From assembly GCA_026390595.1 (NCBI GenBank), contig JAPLFQ010000010.1, positions 1-64,000 of the forward strand: 64,000 nt of DNA. Reading direction: 5' to 3'. Below the pieces are notes generated by a model, which saw only the letters and a program-made list of their open reading frames with translations, was not told the DNA's origin and made no database searches. The translations under genes and the position numbers were made by a program. Origin of the DNA: Ignavibacteriales bacterium (GTDB lineage: Bacteria; Bacteroidota; Ignavibacteria; UBA10030). Shown here piece by piece: positions 29,892 through 39,564 of the stretch; within the stretch, counting starts at the first letter, position 1, and the number at the start of each line of letters is the position of its first letter.

Positions 29892-31943
29892 GTGCCGATT
29901 GTGATTGATAGCATGAAGAAGAGCCATACAAGCTATCCCGAGATCGTGGAGTTGATTTCGACTGACCACACTAGGGAGGCCCTTGACACGATCGAGGCCA
30001 AACTGAAAGCGGCCCCCTCAGACTCTGAATTATTCTACTTGAAGGGAATATGTCTCTGGCGACGACACATGGACGAAAGCAAAAACGTTAGGGCCTGTTT
30101 TATTCGTTCAAATGAATTGAATGAAGATGATATTCGCCCTTTGATGCATCTTGCTGTTCAAATTCCATCTACGGCTGAATTTCTGACGAGGCAGCACCCA
30201 GAGCTTGCTCCGGCATGGTTTTATCATGGATTTCATTCTGCTGGGAGGCTATCAGACCAAGAGGTAATACACGCCTTTACGCAAGCAATTGAACTTGATC
30301 ACGAATATGTCGCTGCCTACTTCTATCGAGGCAACCTTCACTTCGAGATGAGGAACTACTACTCCGCTGCTGCTGATTATCGCGAAGCGCTTAACCATTT
30401 TGCGAAACCAATATCGGTGGAGTATTTCCTGGAATTCAGTTTCTTTGACGTTCCCATAGACGAACACGGTAGCGACAAATCAGGTGGCTGGGCTGCGACA
30501 GTTCCTTTGGATCCAATAAATCGATATCCGAAATTGGATTTTCAGTGGGACCAAGACATTTTCGATGACGAGGATGGGCGGCCGTATCGGGGGTCGAATC
30601 TCATTGTAGGAGTGCACTGTCTCAAAAAGCAGCTCGAGGAATTGTCTCATGAGATCGAACATAAGCCCGTTTCCATCGACGACGAGAGTCCAGAAGACGG
30701 GATTGATCTTCAGGGCGATTATGCTGAGTTGCCAGGAGAATTGCCGAAGACGGAAGCTCACGATTCTGGTGTGACTGATGCACACAATCGTGGAGAATCA
30801 CAGGCCAACCCCGATCTGGCGGAAGCGCTTGCGCTTTCGGCAAGAATTCATATCCGGGCACATGATTTCGAGGGAGCCACTCTGCACGGAACCCGAATCT
30901 CTCCAGATTGTCAATCCTTTTCATCACTTCTGGCGAGCGCAGAGTACGATTGGAACACTCCAGAAGGCGGTATTGATAGCTACAACACCGCAATTGCAAA
31001 AGGTCTCAAGGACCCAGAAGTATATCGCGGAAGAGGCGAGGTGAAATTGTGGAAAGGCAAGACTGTTGAGGCCATAGAGGATTTCACGGTCGCTCTGAAT
31101 CTCAAACCAGACCTTGTACCTGCATTGCATTGCCGTGGGTCCGCGCTCCTACTTCAACAGAAATACCCTGACGCTGCTGCTGACTTTTGTAGGATAGTGA
31201 AACTGACTCCCAATCATCACGGGTCTCGAGTGCTGGCCATCCACAGCCTTCTGTTTGCAGAAGCTTATGAAGAGGCAGTCAATCTTTGTGACGAAGGAAT
31301 CGATCAAGCTCCTTATTCATTTGTCTACTTCACATTGAAATCGTGTGCGCATATTCTGTTAGCCAAGTACCACATTGGCGGGTCATGCCTTAAGAAAGCG
31401 CAGTCGATACTACAGTCGCATAAAACTCTGTACGACGAATATTCCGAAGAAGACAGGGCGTGCCACAAATATGAGTTGGTTCAATTGCTCATTGATGTAG
31501 CCATATCTGTGAGCCTGAGTTTGACCGATGTAGCACTCGAGAAGTGCTCACAGTTTTTGGATGCGGACTTGAACAAATCCAGACCCGAAGGGTGTTTGAA
31601 ACAGATCCTTGAATTTGTAGAACGATCAAATCCCGCGAAACTGAGTCTCATACAAACGGACCTTGAAGTTAATCCACTGGATGATAGGCTTAGAATACCG
31701 CTGTCATATTTCTACTACTTGAGATCCGAATACGACGCGGCGCTCAAACTAATAGGTACAACCAACTTGAACAAAGTCCACGTCGAGCCACTCATCATGC
31801 AATGCATGATCCTAATTAAGAAGGGGCTGAGTCATGAAACACCTCCGATCCTAGATAAAGCAATTCGCTCGCTTCTACAGGAAGACTTGAAGTGGTCTTT
31901 GGGCAACAAGTATGCGATCAAAGCCGGTTACAAGGGAGAATAG
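29892..31943 (+). CDS. TPR-repeat protein of unknown role
   Basis: About 683 residues, cytoplasmic. Tetratricopeptide-type helices are clear at residues 15-50 (ALDTIEAKLKAAPSDSELFY), 125-165 (AFTQAIELDHEYVAAYFYRG) and 355-490 (EAIEDFTVALNLKPDLVPAL onward); other helices are degenerate. Start choice: GTG 29892 or GTG 29901 (GGAAAGGTG upstream) or ATG 29913. Such long TPR proteins in mobile elements are often sensors or scaffolds, but nothing here shows a role. A small zinc-ribbon ORF follows on the same strand. Confidence 0.7.
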   Translation: MPIVIDSMKKSHTSYPEIVELISTDHTREALDTIEAKLKAAPSDSELFYLKGICLWRRHMDESKNVRACFIRSNELNEDDIRPLMHLAVQIPSTAEFLTRQHPELAPAWFYHGFHSAGRLSDQEVIHAFTQAIELDHEYVAAYFYRGNLHFEMRNYYSAAADYREALNHFAKPISVEYFLEFSFFDVPIDEHGSDKSGGWAATVPLDPINRYPKLDFQWDQDIFDDEDGRPYRGSNLIVGVHCLKKQLEELSHEIEHKPVSIDDESPEDGIDLQGDYAELPGELPKTEAHDSGVTDAHNRGESQANPDLAEALALSARIHIRAHDFEGATLHGTRISPDCQSFSSLLASAEYDWNTPEGGIDSYNTAIAKGLKDPEVYRGRGEVKLWKGKTVEAIEDFTVALNLKPDLVPALHCRGSALLLQQKYPDAAADFCRIVKLTPNHHGSRVLAIHSLLFAEAYEEAVNLCDEGIDQAPYSFVYFTLKSCAHILLAKYHIGGSCLKKAQSILQSHKTLYDEYSEEDRACHKYELVQLLIDVAISVSLSLTDVALEKCSQFLDADLNKSRPEGCLKQILEFVERSNPAKLSLIQTDLEVNPLDDRLRIPLSYFYYLRSEYDAALKLIGTTNLNKVHVEPLIMQCMILIKKGLSHETPPILDKAIRSLLQEDLKWSLGNKYAIKAGYKGE

Positions 31944-32091
31944 ATAGACGATGGTTCAAGGTGCACACTAAACTACCTAATAGATGTGAAGATTTGATGG
32001 TTTGAGTATTGAGCATTACAAACGGCCTGAATATCTTTGCGCACGGATTTCCACGGCACTGCGGTTTGCCCAAAACCTTTAGAGGCTTACT

Positions 32092-32250
32092 ATGAAATGC
32101 CACGACTGCGGGATGGTCGTCGATAATCCAAGAGGTCTTTTCGACGTGAAAGAACGTCAGCAATTGTCAGATTGGTGGATTTTTGGCAAGAGGCGATGGA
32201 TCGATATCAAGGTTTGCGTAGGATGCTGGAAAAAAAAGGAACAAAGGTAA
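32092..32250 (+). CDS. Small zinc-ribbon protein (52 residues)
   Basis: ATG 32092 to TAA 32250. Two Cys pairs of the zinc-ribbon type are present (MKCHDCGMV at the start and KVCVGCWKKK near the end). AGAGG precedes the ATG by six bases. It is too short for ORF lists, but the coding signal and site look real. The gene lies between the TPR protein and the 32443 gene, all on the plus strand. Confidence 0.55.
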   Translation: MKCHDCGMVVDNPRGLFDVKERQQLSDWWIFGKRRWIDIKVCVGCWKKKEQR

Positions 32251-32442
32251 TAAGGGGAAAAGCGAATTTAGTCAGGAAGAACTTGACGATATGGGGCGTC
32301 GCGTGCTGATGAATAATATACTCAATGACTAGATTGAACCTGAACCTCCGACTCCATATTCACACAACATCCCAGCCAATTCTGCTCGCTTCAGAATGAC
32401 CGCGTCGCCAGAACGATCTTTCAGCCTGCTGCACCACAATAA

Positions 32443-33153
32443 ATGAAAAACCAATACTTCGGCGACATCAACGACTACAAAAAGTACGGCCTACTGAGGA
32501 TCTTATCCGATGAAGGCAGGATGAGAACAGGTGTGTGCTGGATGCTGACCCAAGACGATGGCGGAACGCATGGGTCGAAGACGAAATATCTTAAGGACCC
32601 CAGGAAATGGCGCCACTATGATCCAGACCTGTTTGATTTTCTGGTCCAACAAATGGATCCAGTCCGTGCTCGTGGTGTTGGGGACATATCCCGAAGCCAA
32701 ATCGTGTCGAACGCAATCTACTTCAATGAGATTCTGACAGACGATCGCATGGAGCGTAAGAAATACTTCGAAAACGTTCTGGGAGGTTTCTCCCAAAACC
32801 TGGACCTGATATTTTTTGATCCGGATATTGGTTTCGAGGTTAACAGTAAGCCAGTCGGGCGGAAGGGGTCTTCGAAGTATGTCTATTGGGACGAGCTGAA
32901 AGCAGCATACGATGCCGGCCATTCGCTCCTTGTGTATCAGCACTTTCCTCAGTTCGCATTGAGGGAGCCTTTCATAGCAAGGCTCACCTCGGAGTTACAA
33001 AAGAACATAGGGGCAAAAGGCGTAATCGCATTCAAAACATCGAATGTCTTGTTCTTCTTGGCGGTCCAGGAACGGCATAAGGTCAGAATGGAAGGATGCG
33101 CGAAGCGGGTAGTAAGCGCATGGGGAAAGGAAATCCTGTACCAGATTTACTAG
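32443..33153 (+). CDS. Conserved hypothetical protein of a widespread accessory family
   Basis: 236 residues, cytoplasmic, no recognised fold. The start MKNQYFGDINDYKKYGLLR and a VCWMLTQDDGG segment are typical of a conserved family found in accessory DNA, as I recall it. LIFFDPDIGFEVNSKPVGRKG looks like a nucleotide or metal-binding loop, and LLVYQHFPQ and GVIAFKTSN look like core strands of an alpha/beta fold. Catalytic role unknown. A nuclease or hydrolase is possible but not supported. Confidence 0.75.
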   Translation: MKNQYFGDINDYKKYGLLRILSDEGRMRTGVCWMLTQDDGGTHGSKTKYLKDPRKWRHYDPDLFDFLVQQMDPVRARGVGDISRSQIVSNAIYFNEILTDDRMERKKYFENVLGGFSQNLDLIFFDPDIGFEVNSKPVGRKGSSKYVYWDELKAAYDAGHSLLVYQHFPQFALREPFIARLTSELQKNIGAKGVIAFKTSNVLFFLAVQERHKVRMEGCAKRVVSAWGKEILYQIY

Positions 33154-33356
33154 CTGGATGTGCGAATTCTATCTCCGTGGCGGGCCAGTCTGTCACAACC
33201 TCGGGCAGCAGATTCTGCCGGGCCTGCAAACGCGCGGAGTGATTGGGGTGAATTGAGAAACAAATGCTATTAGTAATAGAAGTTCCAACTCTTCGTGAAA
33301 CTCCGAGTTGGAAAAGGATCCGAATTCAATAAGAATATCCCCTTGGCATGAAAAGA

Positions 33357-34934
33357 TTACTCAATAAACACGATGCCCGGTCGATTGACATGATTTGCAA
33401 GCTTCGCAACAATATCCCCCAAAAGCTCCGATTTGATTCTGATTTTGACTGACCGCTCTCTAGCTTTTTCAAGATCTATCGATTTGAAGAGTCTGAAGTC
33501 CAAAATGATACTGATCGAGACGCCGTCAACTAGAAATGAAGGCTTAACTCTGTAGAAAGCCTCGCTCGTTTTCGCGTCGAGGTTATCGCTGCTATGATAC
33601 ATTAACCCAGATATGACTCTCGATTTCAACCATTTGTTCTGCGCGTAGTCGCAAACCGGCGAGACCTCCAATTCGATGAAAGTATAGTCATCGAGATTCT
33701 TGTTGTTTGGGTTTGCAAAATAGTTTGAAAGAAGTTCTTTCTTATGGTCTCCATTCTTCGGGGGGATCTCATATACATTCCCTGGGAGAAGCTCCTGCGA
33801 AGGAGCAGTGTCGAGATGAAGACGGGTATTTATCAGCTGAGCGGATTGTTCATACAGATCTACCATCTGGATGCAGAATCCCTTGTCGGGTTCAGTGAGA
33901 TTGTTTATTACTTTTTGTAAGTTCTTTCCATTGCCTATAGTCTTCCCGTTCTTCTTCAAGGTATACAAGTCATCGGCATTCAGCTCGAGTGCATATAGAT
34001 CTTTATCCTTAATCAGAGAAAATAAAAGATCCGTCGTTCGTAGATAATCAATGGCCGAGTAGGCTCGGTTTGTTTCGACTTCCAAAACGTCTTCGAAAGA
34101 TGCATTGAAAGTGCCGAGTGAGTTCTTAAGCAGCGCGACTGCATCAGCCACGTTGGAACCAAGCCTTGCCTTGGCCATTCGCTGCAAGATGGCACTCATG
34201 TTTTCATTCCAGACGTTGGCTGGACTAGTAGGGATTGCGAAACCATTCACAATGCGGGCCGAAGATCTGTGAACCAGATTTTCCCAAATAATGAAGATTT
34301 GAAATACTCCGAGTGATTTCAGTTTTTCATCCAAAGCTTCTTCAATCTTTTCAATCGCGTTTCCTTTTTCAACGTATTCAAGTCCCCCCTTCTCATCACT
34401 CTTCGAATCGAAATAGATAGCTTTCTCTAAGCTGATGATTCCGAGAGGAAGGCATAGCTTAAGTGTCTCCGACAGCGTTAGGCGTTCCGACAAGAGTTGG
34501 ATCAGGTGGTCATCCTTAGCCCAGACCAAAATGAAATATGGACCATTGTCCCGTGGTATGAGCCTCTCCATCACAGTGATGACTTTTGAAACTTTCGTGA
34601 TGTCATTCTGCCCTGCTGTCTCAAGTTCGATGTCAAGAAAAATCAATCTAGTGCACGAAAGTGGTTTGGCGGGTAATTCTCCAATTCTTCCATTGTAATA
34701 TGTGAACGGGATGTGATTTCTTGAAAGCACTTTCAGTAGTGGAAGGCTCTCGGTTATGTTATCATCGATTACGATCACCCGACCATTCATCGGAATATTC
34801 ATCGTCGAAGATTCGTGAACTGTTGTCGCCGCTTTCTGAGTCAATTTAGCCTGAACGGCATCTTTTGTCTCTTTGCCGGGCGTAACCATAAGCTCTCGAT
34901 CGATAAGTTTTCGGAGTCCTAGTGCAACATCCAC
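33357..34934 (-). CDS. Receiver-like protein, partner of the dual-GHKL kinase
   Basis: About 525 residues from GTG 34934. A receiver-like domain covers the first 200: acidic VIVIDDN and acceptor-like Asp101 in LIFLDIELE, then FILVWAKDD in place of the usual switch. The remaining 320 residues are not recognised (LGSNVADAVALLKNSLGTF ... FLVDGVSISIILDFRLFKS). The longer ORF to 35006 would overlap the kinase gene by 65 bp and is antisense-like there, so I prefer GTG 34934 (7 bp after the kinase stop); ATG 34889 is another option. The gene order suggests kinase and target. The receiver resembles the family called Response_reg_2, which I name from memory. Confidence 0.72.
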   Translation of the reverse strand: MDVALGLRKLIDRELMVTPGKETKDAVQAKLTQKAATTVHESSTMNIPMNGRVIVIDDNITESLPLLKVLSRNHIPFTYYNGRIGELPAKPLSCTRLIFLDIELETAGQNDITKVSKVITVMERLIPRDNGPYFILVWAKDDHLIQLLSERLTLSETLKLCLPLGIISLEKAIYFDSKSDEKGGLEYVEKGNAIEKIEEALDEKLKSLGVFQIFIIWENLVHRSSARIVNGFAIPTSPANVWNENMSAILQRMAKARLGSNVADAVALLKNSLGTFNASFEDVLEVETNRAYSAIDYLRTTDLLFSLIKDKDLYALELNADDLYTLKKNGKTIGNGKNLQKVINNLTEPDKGFCIQMVDLYEQSAQLINTRLHLDTAPSQELLPGNVYEIPPKNGDHKKELLSNYFANPNNKNLDDYTFIELEVSPVCDYAQNKWLKSRVISGLMYHSSDNLDAKTSEAFYRVKPSFLVDGVSISIILDFRLFKSIDLEKARERSVKIRIKSELLGDIVAKLANHVNRPGIVFIE

Positions 34935-34941
34935 AACTAGG

Positions 34942-37035
34942 CTAAGCACTATCCTTAAAAGCGAGACAAACCATCGCGCCGTCTTTGAATTCCTGAGGTA
35001 CATCAAAATCTCCTTGGTCAGGGAAGATCAGAAGGCCTCCGTGGGCTTCCATTATCTCCCTGGACAAATGCAGACCGAGTCCCATTCCATAGGGCTTCGT
35101 CGAAACAAATGGTTTTGCCAATTCTTCGGTTGGCATGGAGAATCCGGGGCCGTTATCTGCAACTATGATTGTGGTGTAGCCGTGTAATTCTTTCGAGATC
35201 GAAAAATAAATCTCTTTGTCCTCTGTTTCACTGTATTCAAGCCACCATATCGAATTATCAATGAGGTTCATAAGGGCCGCCAACACAAGGTTCTCAGCAC
35301 ACTCGATCCTGTCGATTCCTGGGAAGTACTCAAAAGCCCTGCGCGCACGAATCTTGTGAACCTTAAGCCTGAACTCAACGTTGAAAAGTGCTTGGCTTAG
35401 CAAGTACTTAGGATCGACTTTCTTTTTTCCGGTGTTCCTTATGAGCAGTCCGTATCCTTCTAGCAGCTGTGATAGGTGCTTGACCAAGGCGACGATTCGT
35501 TTTGAAGGCTTGTCGTTCTGTGTGACTATGATTAGTTCCTTTATCACTTTGTCGACTTCATGTATTACTATGCTTAGGTTCAATCCCGCACCGGCGCTTC
35601 TAAGAAGTATCTCAGTCATGCTTCTATAGTCATTCTGTATCTTGTGAATATACTTCTTGACCTCCCGTTTGAGATCCTCGTCTTTGATCTTTCTCTCAAT
35701 AACCTTCTCAAGTTCATCCAGGCTCGCGACAACAGGTTCTGGGATCGATTCCGTCCCATAGAACTTTCTAACCTTGTCTTTGTCGACGTTCCTCATCGTC
35801 TCAACGATGTTCAGAGAGTAGAGGATTGCCTTTACAAAAGTCTCGTAGGCCTCATTCTCAACAAATCCTTCCCGGTTGGTTTTCTCAATCAGGTCTTCAC
35901 TGGCTTCTCGTGATAGATTAATTGCTCCAAGGATTATGTTATTACTGATTCTCTTAACCGGGACGTTCACGCGGCGGATATCCAGACTTAGCCAATCATT
36001 TCCTGGATCGCCGTATTCGTTTATCCTGATGCCGTCTCTATAGACTCTTATACCCCCGTTTGCATTTAGATAATCCCGTAGGCCTCGTTTGTCTTGGACG
36101 CCGAGAGACAAGACTCGTGGAGTTCTGTCGAAAATTACGCCTTCGAAAGTCACTGGACCCATCTTGGAGGCGGACAAGTCGATCGCCTCGTCCTCATCAT
36201 CAACCATCTTCAACAGATTCTTGATTTCATTGTCTTTCTCGTCCAGCGACCTTCCGTTCAACTTCTTCATTGCTGGGAAGGGAGTGAATTCATATTTGAA
36301 AGATGTGATCACTTTCCCTTCCATCCTACAGTTGAATCTGTACAATGCATATTGAGATACCTCATCCCAGGACATCAGTCCCTTTATCCACTCCTTTTCG
36401 TCAACATCAAACACCACAAAAAAGGACTCGGGAGTATCAAATGGGGAGGACAGGGCGTTAGTGGAACGATACACGTCCCTGACCATTCCACGTGTCCATG
36501 GCGCATGGAGACTTGATATGGTAATTCGGGTGCCGGTCTTGTCGCCGATAAACACTTCGGGCTTCCGGGTGTAAACGGAAACAGGAACATCGTCCAAGTA
36601 CTTTTCCTTCGCAAATGTTCGCCAATCAATTTGTAGGTACACTTCATCACAGTCTTTCTGGCGAGTGACAAGTTCTATTACGTTCCCAAGCTTATGCGCT
36701 CCAAATCTGCCAATCCCTTTTTCACCAAGTGGCAATCTTCCAAACCTGTGCGAACGGATTCTCTTTGCAAACAGCTGCGTCTTGTAGTCGCTCCCCGGTT
36801 CCATCCATACATTCTTGACGATCTCTGGATCCATTCCAATGCCATCGTCCTCAACGACTATGGATCCCGCAGCGTCATCTGATACCTTTGACATGGTGAT
36901 TTGTACGAAGTTAGCATCTGCGTCATACGAATTCTTGGCAAGCTCCAAAAGGGCGATGCTTGGATTCTTGATTAACTGATCCCCAAGTTGAAGCAGCAGT
37001 CTGGCTCTCGGTTTGAATACAAGTTCCTGTTTCAC
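34942..37035 (-). CDS. Soluble kinase-like protein with two GHKL ATPase domains
   Basis: 697 residues, no membrane helix. N-terminal GHKL ATPase (1-200): Asn35 in ELAKNSYDADA, VVEDDGIGMD, then GIGRFGAHKLG. Middle linker of about 250 residues. An H-box-like helix has His492 (NLSIVIHEVDKVIKEL), and a second GHKL domain follows at the C-terminus (LMNLIDNSIWWLEY, DNGPGFS, GMGLGLHLS). The C-terminal part is a histidine kinase core, while the N-terminal part is Hsp90/MORC-like and may be the sensor. The receiver-like gene follows after 7 bp. A two-component defence or stress system is my inference. Confidence 0.78.
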   Translation of the reverse strand: MKQELVFKPRARLLLQLGDQLIKNPSIALLELAKNSYDADANFVQITMSKVSDDAAGSIVVEDDGIGMDPEIVKNVWMEPGSDYKTQLFAKRIRSHRFGRLPLGEKGIGRFGAHKLGNVIELVTRQKDCDEVYLQIDWRTFAKEKYLDDVPVSVYTRKPEVFIGDKTGTRITISSLHAPWTRGMVRDVYRSTNALSSPFDTPESFFVVFDVDEKEWIKGLMSWDEVSQYALYRFNCRMEGKVITSFKYEFTPFPAMKKLNGRSLDEKDNEIKNLLKMVDDEDEAIDLSASKMGPVTFEGVIFDRTPRVLSLGVQDKRGLRDYLNANGGIRVYRDGIRINEYGDPGNDWLSLDIRRVNVPVKRISNNIILGAINLSREASEDLIEKTNREGFVENEAYETFVKAILYSLNIVETMRNVDKDKVRKFYGTESIPEPVVASLDELEKVIERKIKDEDLKREVKKYIHKIQNDYRSMTEILLRSAGAGLNLSIVIHEVDKVIKELIIVTQNDKPSKRIVALVKHLSQLLEGYGLLIRNTGKKKVDPKYLLSQALFNVEFRLKVHKIRARRAFEYFPGIDRIECAENLVLAALMNLIDNSIWWLEYSETEDKEIYFSISKELHGYTTIIVADNGPGFSMPTEELAKPFVSTKPYGMGLGLHLSREIMEAHGGLLIFPDQGDFDVPQEFKDGAMVCLAFKDSA

Positions 37036-37228
37036 AACAACTAGCTCCTTTTCGAACTTCCGAAGTTGAATGCGGTTAGGGGTAAAACACCAACATCGAT
37101 ATATTTGAGTATCTCAATACAACTTCCACTTTGGACGATCTCGAAAGGATTGGTCAAGTTCTCGCGTTAGCGCGAAAAATGGTATTGCGACTAGGGTCAG
37201 AGGAAGAAGATCCGCTTCTCCTCGCGCA

Positions 37229-37570
37229 TCAATTGGTTGCACCGGATTTGTAGAATCCTGTTGTGAATTCTGGGTTGTAGATCACGGGCGGAGTGTCAAC
37301 ATCTGTGAAGCAAATTGCGTCAAGATCCAAGAAGTGAAGGCGGAAGCCTTGCCGCTCGCTCCCCTTTTGCACGTGAATGAGGACGCCGTTCCGCATCGGT
37401 AGATTATCCAGATCTCCATTCTCTTCGGCGAACCTGAGTGCTTGCACCCCAACATATTTTTCATTGACAGTCACTTCATAGCCCTGTTCCTCGATGGCTG
37501 CGGCCACGACTAGTAAAGTGTACTGGTCTGGTTCATCCCTTACTGCCTTGAAGATTTTCTCGATGTCCAT
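37229..37570 (-). CDS. Small hypothetical protein
   Basis: 113 residues, not recognised. It starts MDIEKIFKAVRDEPDQYTLLVVAAAIEEQGYEVTV and ends in a hydrophilic tail (PEFTTGFYKSGATN). Possibly a small alpha/beta protein with two helices. It lies 193 bp upstream of the dual-GHKL gene on the same strand. Confidence 0.65.
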   Translation of the reverse strand: MDIEKIFKAVRDEPDQYTLLVVAAAIEEQGYEVTVNEKYVGVQALRFAEENGDLDNLPMRNGVLIHVQKGSERQGFRLHFLDLDAICFTDVDTPPVIYNPEFTTGFYKSGATN

Positions 37571-37620
37571 GATGCGCTCCTGGCAACTCCTATGTGGAAA
37601 TAGGACCTTGCGGATATCCC

Positions 37621-37953
37621 TTATGGTTTCTTATTTTCCAGGCAATCTCTGGCCTTGGCAATGAGATCTACCCATTCTCCATCCGACAATATTTCAACTC
37701 CATAGACTTCTGTGTCGAATGGGGCATTACTCAAGAGCCAACTGATGAATTCTGTCTTGCTGTGCTTTATAGTCGGACCCTTGCCACGCGAGGCATTTCG
37801 CCGAAATGGGTTAGAGAGGATTGTCGTTTGGTCGGCGCCCAATTCCGATTCTTTCCAATTGAAAAGAAGGTTGTTGACGTCGTCCTTGCCAAGCGTTACG
37901 ACGAGCTGTTTGAACAACGCGCTCGCATTTACGATTTTGACATTCTGTGACAT
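37621..37953 (-). CDS. Small hypothetical protein
   Basis: 110 residues from ATG 37953, chosen because GGAGGT sits eight bases upstream; an earlier in-frame start has none. The sequence (SQNVKIVNASALFKQLVVTL ... SKTEFISWLLSNAPF) is not recognised. Two amphipathic helices are likely. It is upstream of the preceding gene by 50 bp and may be in the same unit. Confidence 0.65.
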   Translation of the reverse strand: MSQNVKIVNASALFKQLVVTLGKDDVNNLLFNWKESELGADQTTILSNPFRRNASRGKGPTIKHSKTEFISWLLSNAPFDTEVYGVEILSDGEWVDLIAKARDCLENKKP

Positions 37954-38103
37954 AACACTACCTCCGGTGAATGTACACATTGAATATCACAAATGGAAAC
38001 TGCTCAAGAGTTCCTAGCTTTCCCACAAACAGGGCTATAACTAGTGCGTTCAGTATATGGCCGTCGTCGCAGATCGAAGAGTAGTGCGATCGGCTGTCGT
38101 TCA

Positions 38104-38132
38104 AGAAAATGCCCGGCCAATATCGACCGGGC
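38104..38132 (-). terminator. Probable terminator after the zinc-ribbon membrane protein
   Basis: GCCCGG (38111-38116) and CCGGGC (38127-38132) form a stem; on the minus strand it is followed by a T-rich ATTTTCTT run. It is about 30 bp beyond the stop at 38164. Confidence 0.6.
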
Positions 38133-38163
38133 TTCATGCTGATGAGACCAATTCTCGGTCTGA

Positions 38164-38727
38164 TTAGCTAGCCTTCCGAAATGATGTGGTTTGGATTATG
38201 CCCCCAAATGACAACACCCATGCAGAAAACAGGACCATACCAAACCCGAGTTGAGTCTTCCCAGTTGTAACGCCTAGAATGAAACAAAAGAGATACCATG
38301 CAAGGCTGATGATGAGTGTAATTCTCAGGTATTTCAATGGCTTGATGGCCTCACTTTTGGCTATCGCCTTCTTTGTTTGTGTGATGCCAACTATCGGATA
38401 AATAACTGCATAAAGAAATGCCAAAACTAGAGTCAAGCCTTTAGCATCATTATTTCCTTGCTCACGGAATAGGTTGCCCAAATAGAAGCACAAACTTATC
38501 CATACAAAGCCACCAATGAACATGAATCTTAATGATCTCGTGGTGGTCTGGATTACCTCAATCAGAGCGGATCCTTGACTAGGCGCATCAGACTTCGTGC
38601 CCGCATCACCGTATCCCCCGTGTTGACCGCGCTCAACTGATTGCTTCGATCTCAAATCAACATGACAATACCGACAGAGTATGGCCTCATCTTGGATTTC
38701 TTCGGCGCAGTAGGGGCATTTCTTCAT
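38164..38727 (-). CDS. Zinc-ribbon membrane protein, paralogue A
   Basis: 187 residues. The N-terminal zinc ribbon has Cys4 and Cys7 (KKCPYCAEE) with a second pair CRYCHVDL. After a low-complexity linker come four hydrophobic helices between about 70 and 180. The zinc ribbon [13 protein letters not shown] is nearly the same as in the gene upstream (38776-39432), so the pair is paralogous. The cytoplasmic zinc ribbon plus membrane anchor could localise or regulate a complex. Function unknown. Confidence 0.75.
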   Translation of the reverse strand: MKKCPYCAEEIQDEAILCRYCHVDLRSKQSVERGQHGGYGDAGTKSDAPSQGSALIEVIQTTTRSLRFMFIGGFVWISLCFYLGNLFREQGNNDAKGLTLVLAFLYAVIYPIVGITQTKKAIAKSEAIKPLKYLRITLIISLAWYLFCFILGVTTGKTQLGFGMVLFSAWVLSFGGIIQTTSFRKAS

Positions 38728-38775
38728 TTCTCAACTACCTTTCTTGTTGCTTCGTGATTTATCAGTCGGTTGATT

Positions 38776-39432
38776 TTACTTCTTCGTTGTAAGCGTTCCG
38801 AGGACACGCCAACTACCCGCGTCTGTTTGCATGTACCCGACTCCGACGTTAATAAGGCCCTTCTCGAAATTCTGTATGCTCTGATATGGTTGCACTCTCG
38901 ATTTGGTGTAACCTTGTTCAAGTAGGCTGTTGACCATACGATTCGCCTGATCTACTGAAGCTTCTTCTGACACACACGCGTATACTTTCACTACTGTTAC
39001 CTTGCCGTCCCCCTGGGTGCTCACCATGTCAAAACCAGAGGCTCTTTCGTAGATCAGAACTGTGCTCAACTCTTGAGTCTGGCTTCGAGTTGGGGTGCCC
39101 AAGAATCCAACGAGATCTGATTTTCCTAGACTTAGCACCGGTTCATAATCGCTTGGGAACAGCATTGCAGATTGGCTACGTCTTGGTGGTCCCTCTTCCT
39201 TCTGAATATTCAAGATCACGCCGACTGCGAGCACCATCATGACGAATATGATGGCATACCAATGCTTGACGAACGATACGACTCCTTTTGGGATGATATT
39301 GCCCCCATCGAAGCTCGACCCATCACCTTTGGATCGTACCTGCACATCGCTCAGATCCGAGCCACAGTATTCGCAATTGTTTGCCGCATCTTGGATTTCT
39401 TCGGCGCAGCAGGGGCATCTTCTCACGCTCAC
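38776..39432 (-). CDS. Zinc-ribbon membrane-anchored protein, paralogue B
   Basis: 218 residues. Zinc ribbon at the N-terminus (CPCCAEEIQDAANNCEYCGSDL), one membrane helix (AIIFVMMVLAVGVILNI) and an extracytoplasmic domain of about 130 residues that has a conserved-looking lipoprotein/SmpA-like pattern (LGKSDLVGFLGTPTRSQTQ) and ends KK. The G-x-P-T-R pattern resembles the outer-membrane lipoprotein SmpA family, but this is weak. It is preceded by the structured element at 39565-39691. Confidence 0.72.
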   Translation of the reverse strand: MSVRRCPCCAEEIQDAANNCEYCGSDLSDVQVRSKGDGSSFDGGNIIPKGVVSFVKHWYAIIFVMMVLAVGVILNIQKEEGPPRRSQSAMLFPSDYEPVLSLGKSDLVGFLGTPTRSQTQELSTVLIYERASGFDMVSTQGDGKVTVVKVYACVSEEASVDQANRMVNSLLEQGYTKSRVQPYQSIQNFEKGLINVGVGYMQTDAGSWRVLGTLTTKK

Positions 39433-39564
39433 TCCTCTGTTCTAACGGGTACAAAAAAACCTCTTTCATCCATCATCGATGGAATCCAGAGGTTCACGAA
39501 AATCTCTCCAGTTGCCGACCACCCAACAAAAACCCCTGGGCTAAGTTTCCAAGGCAACTCCAAG

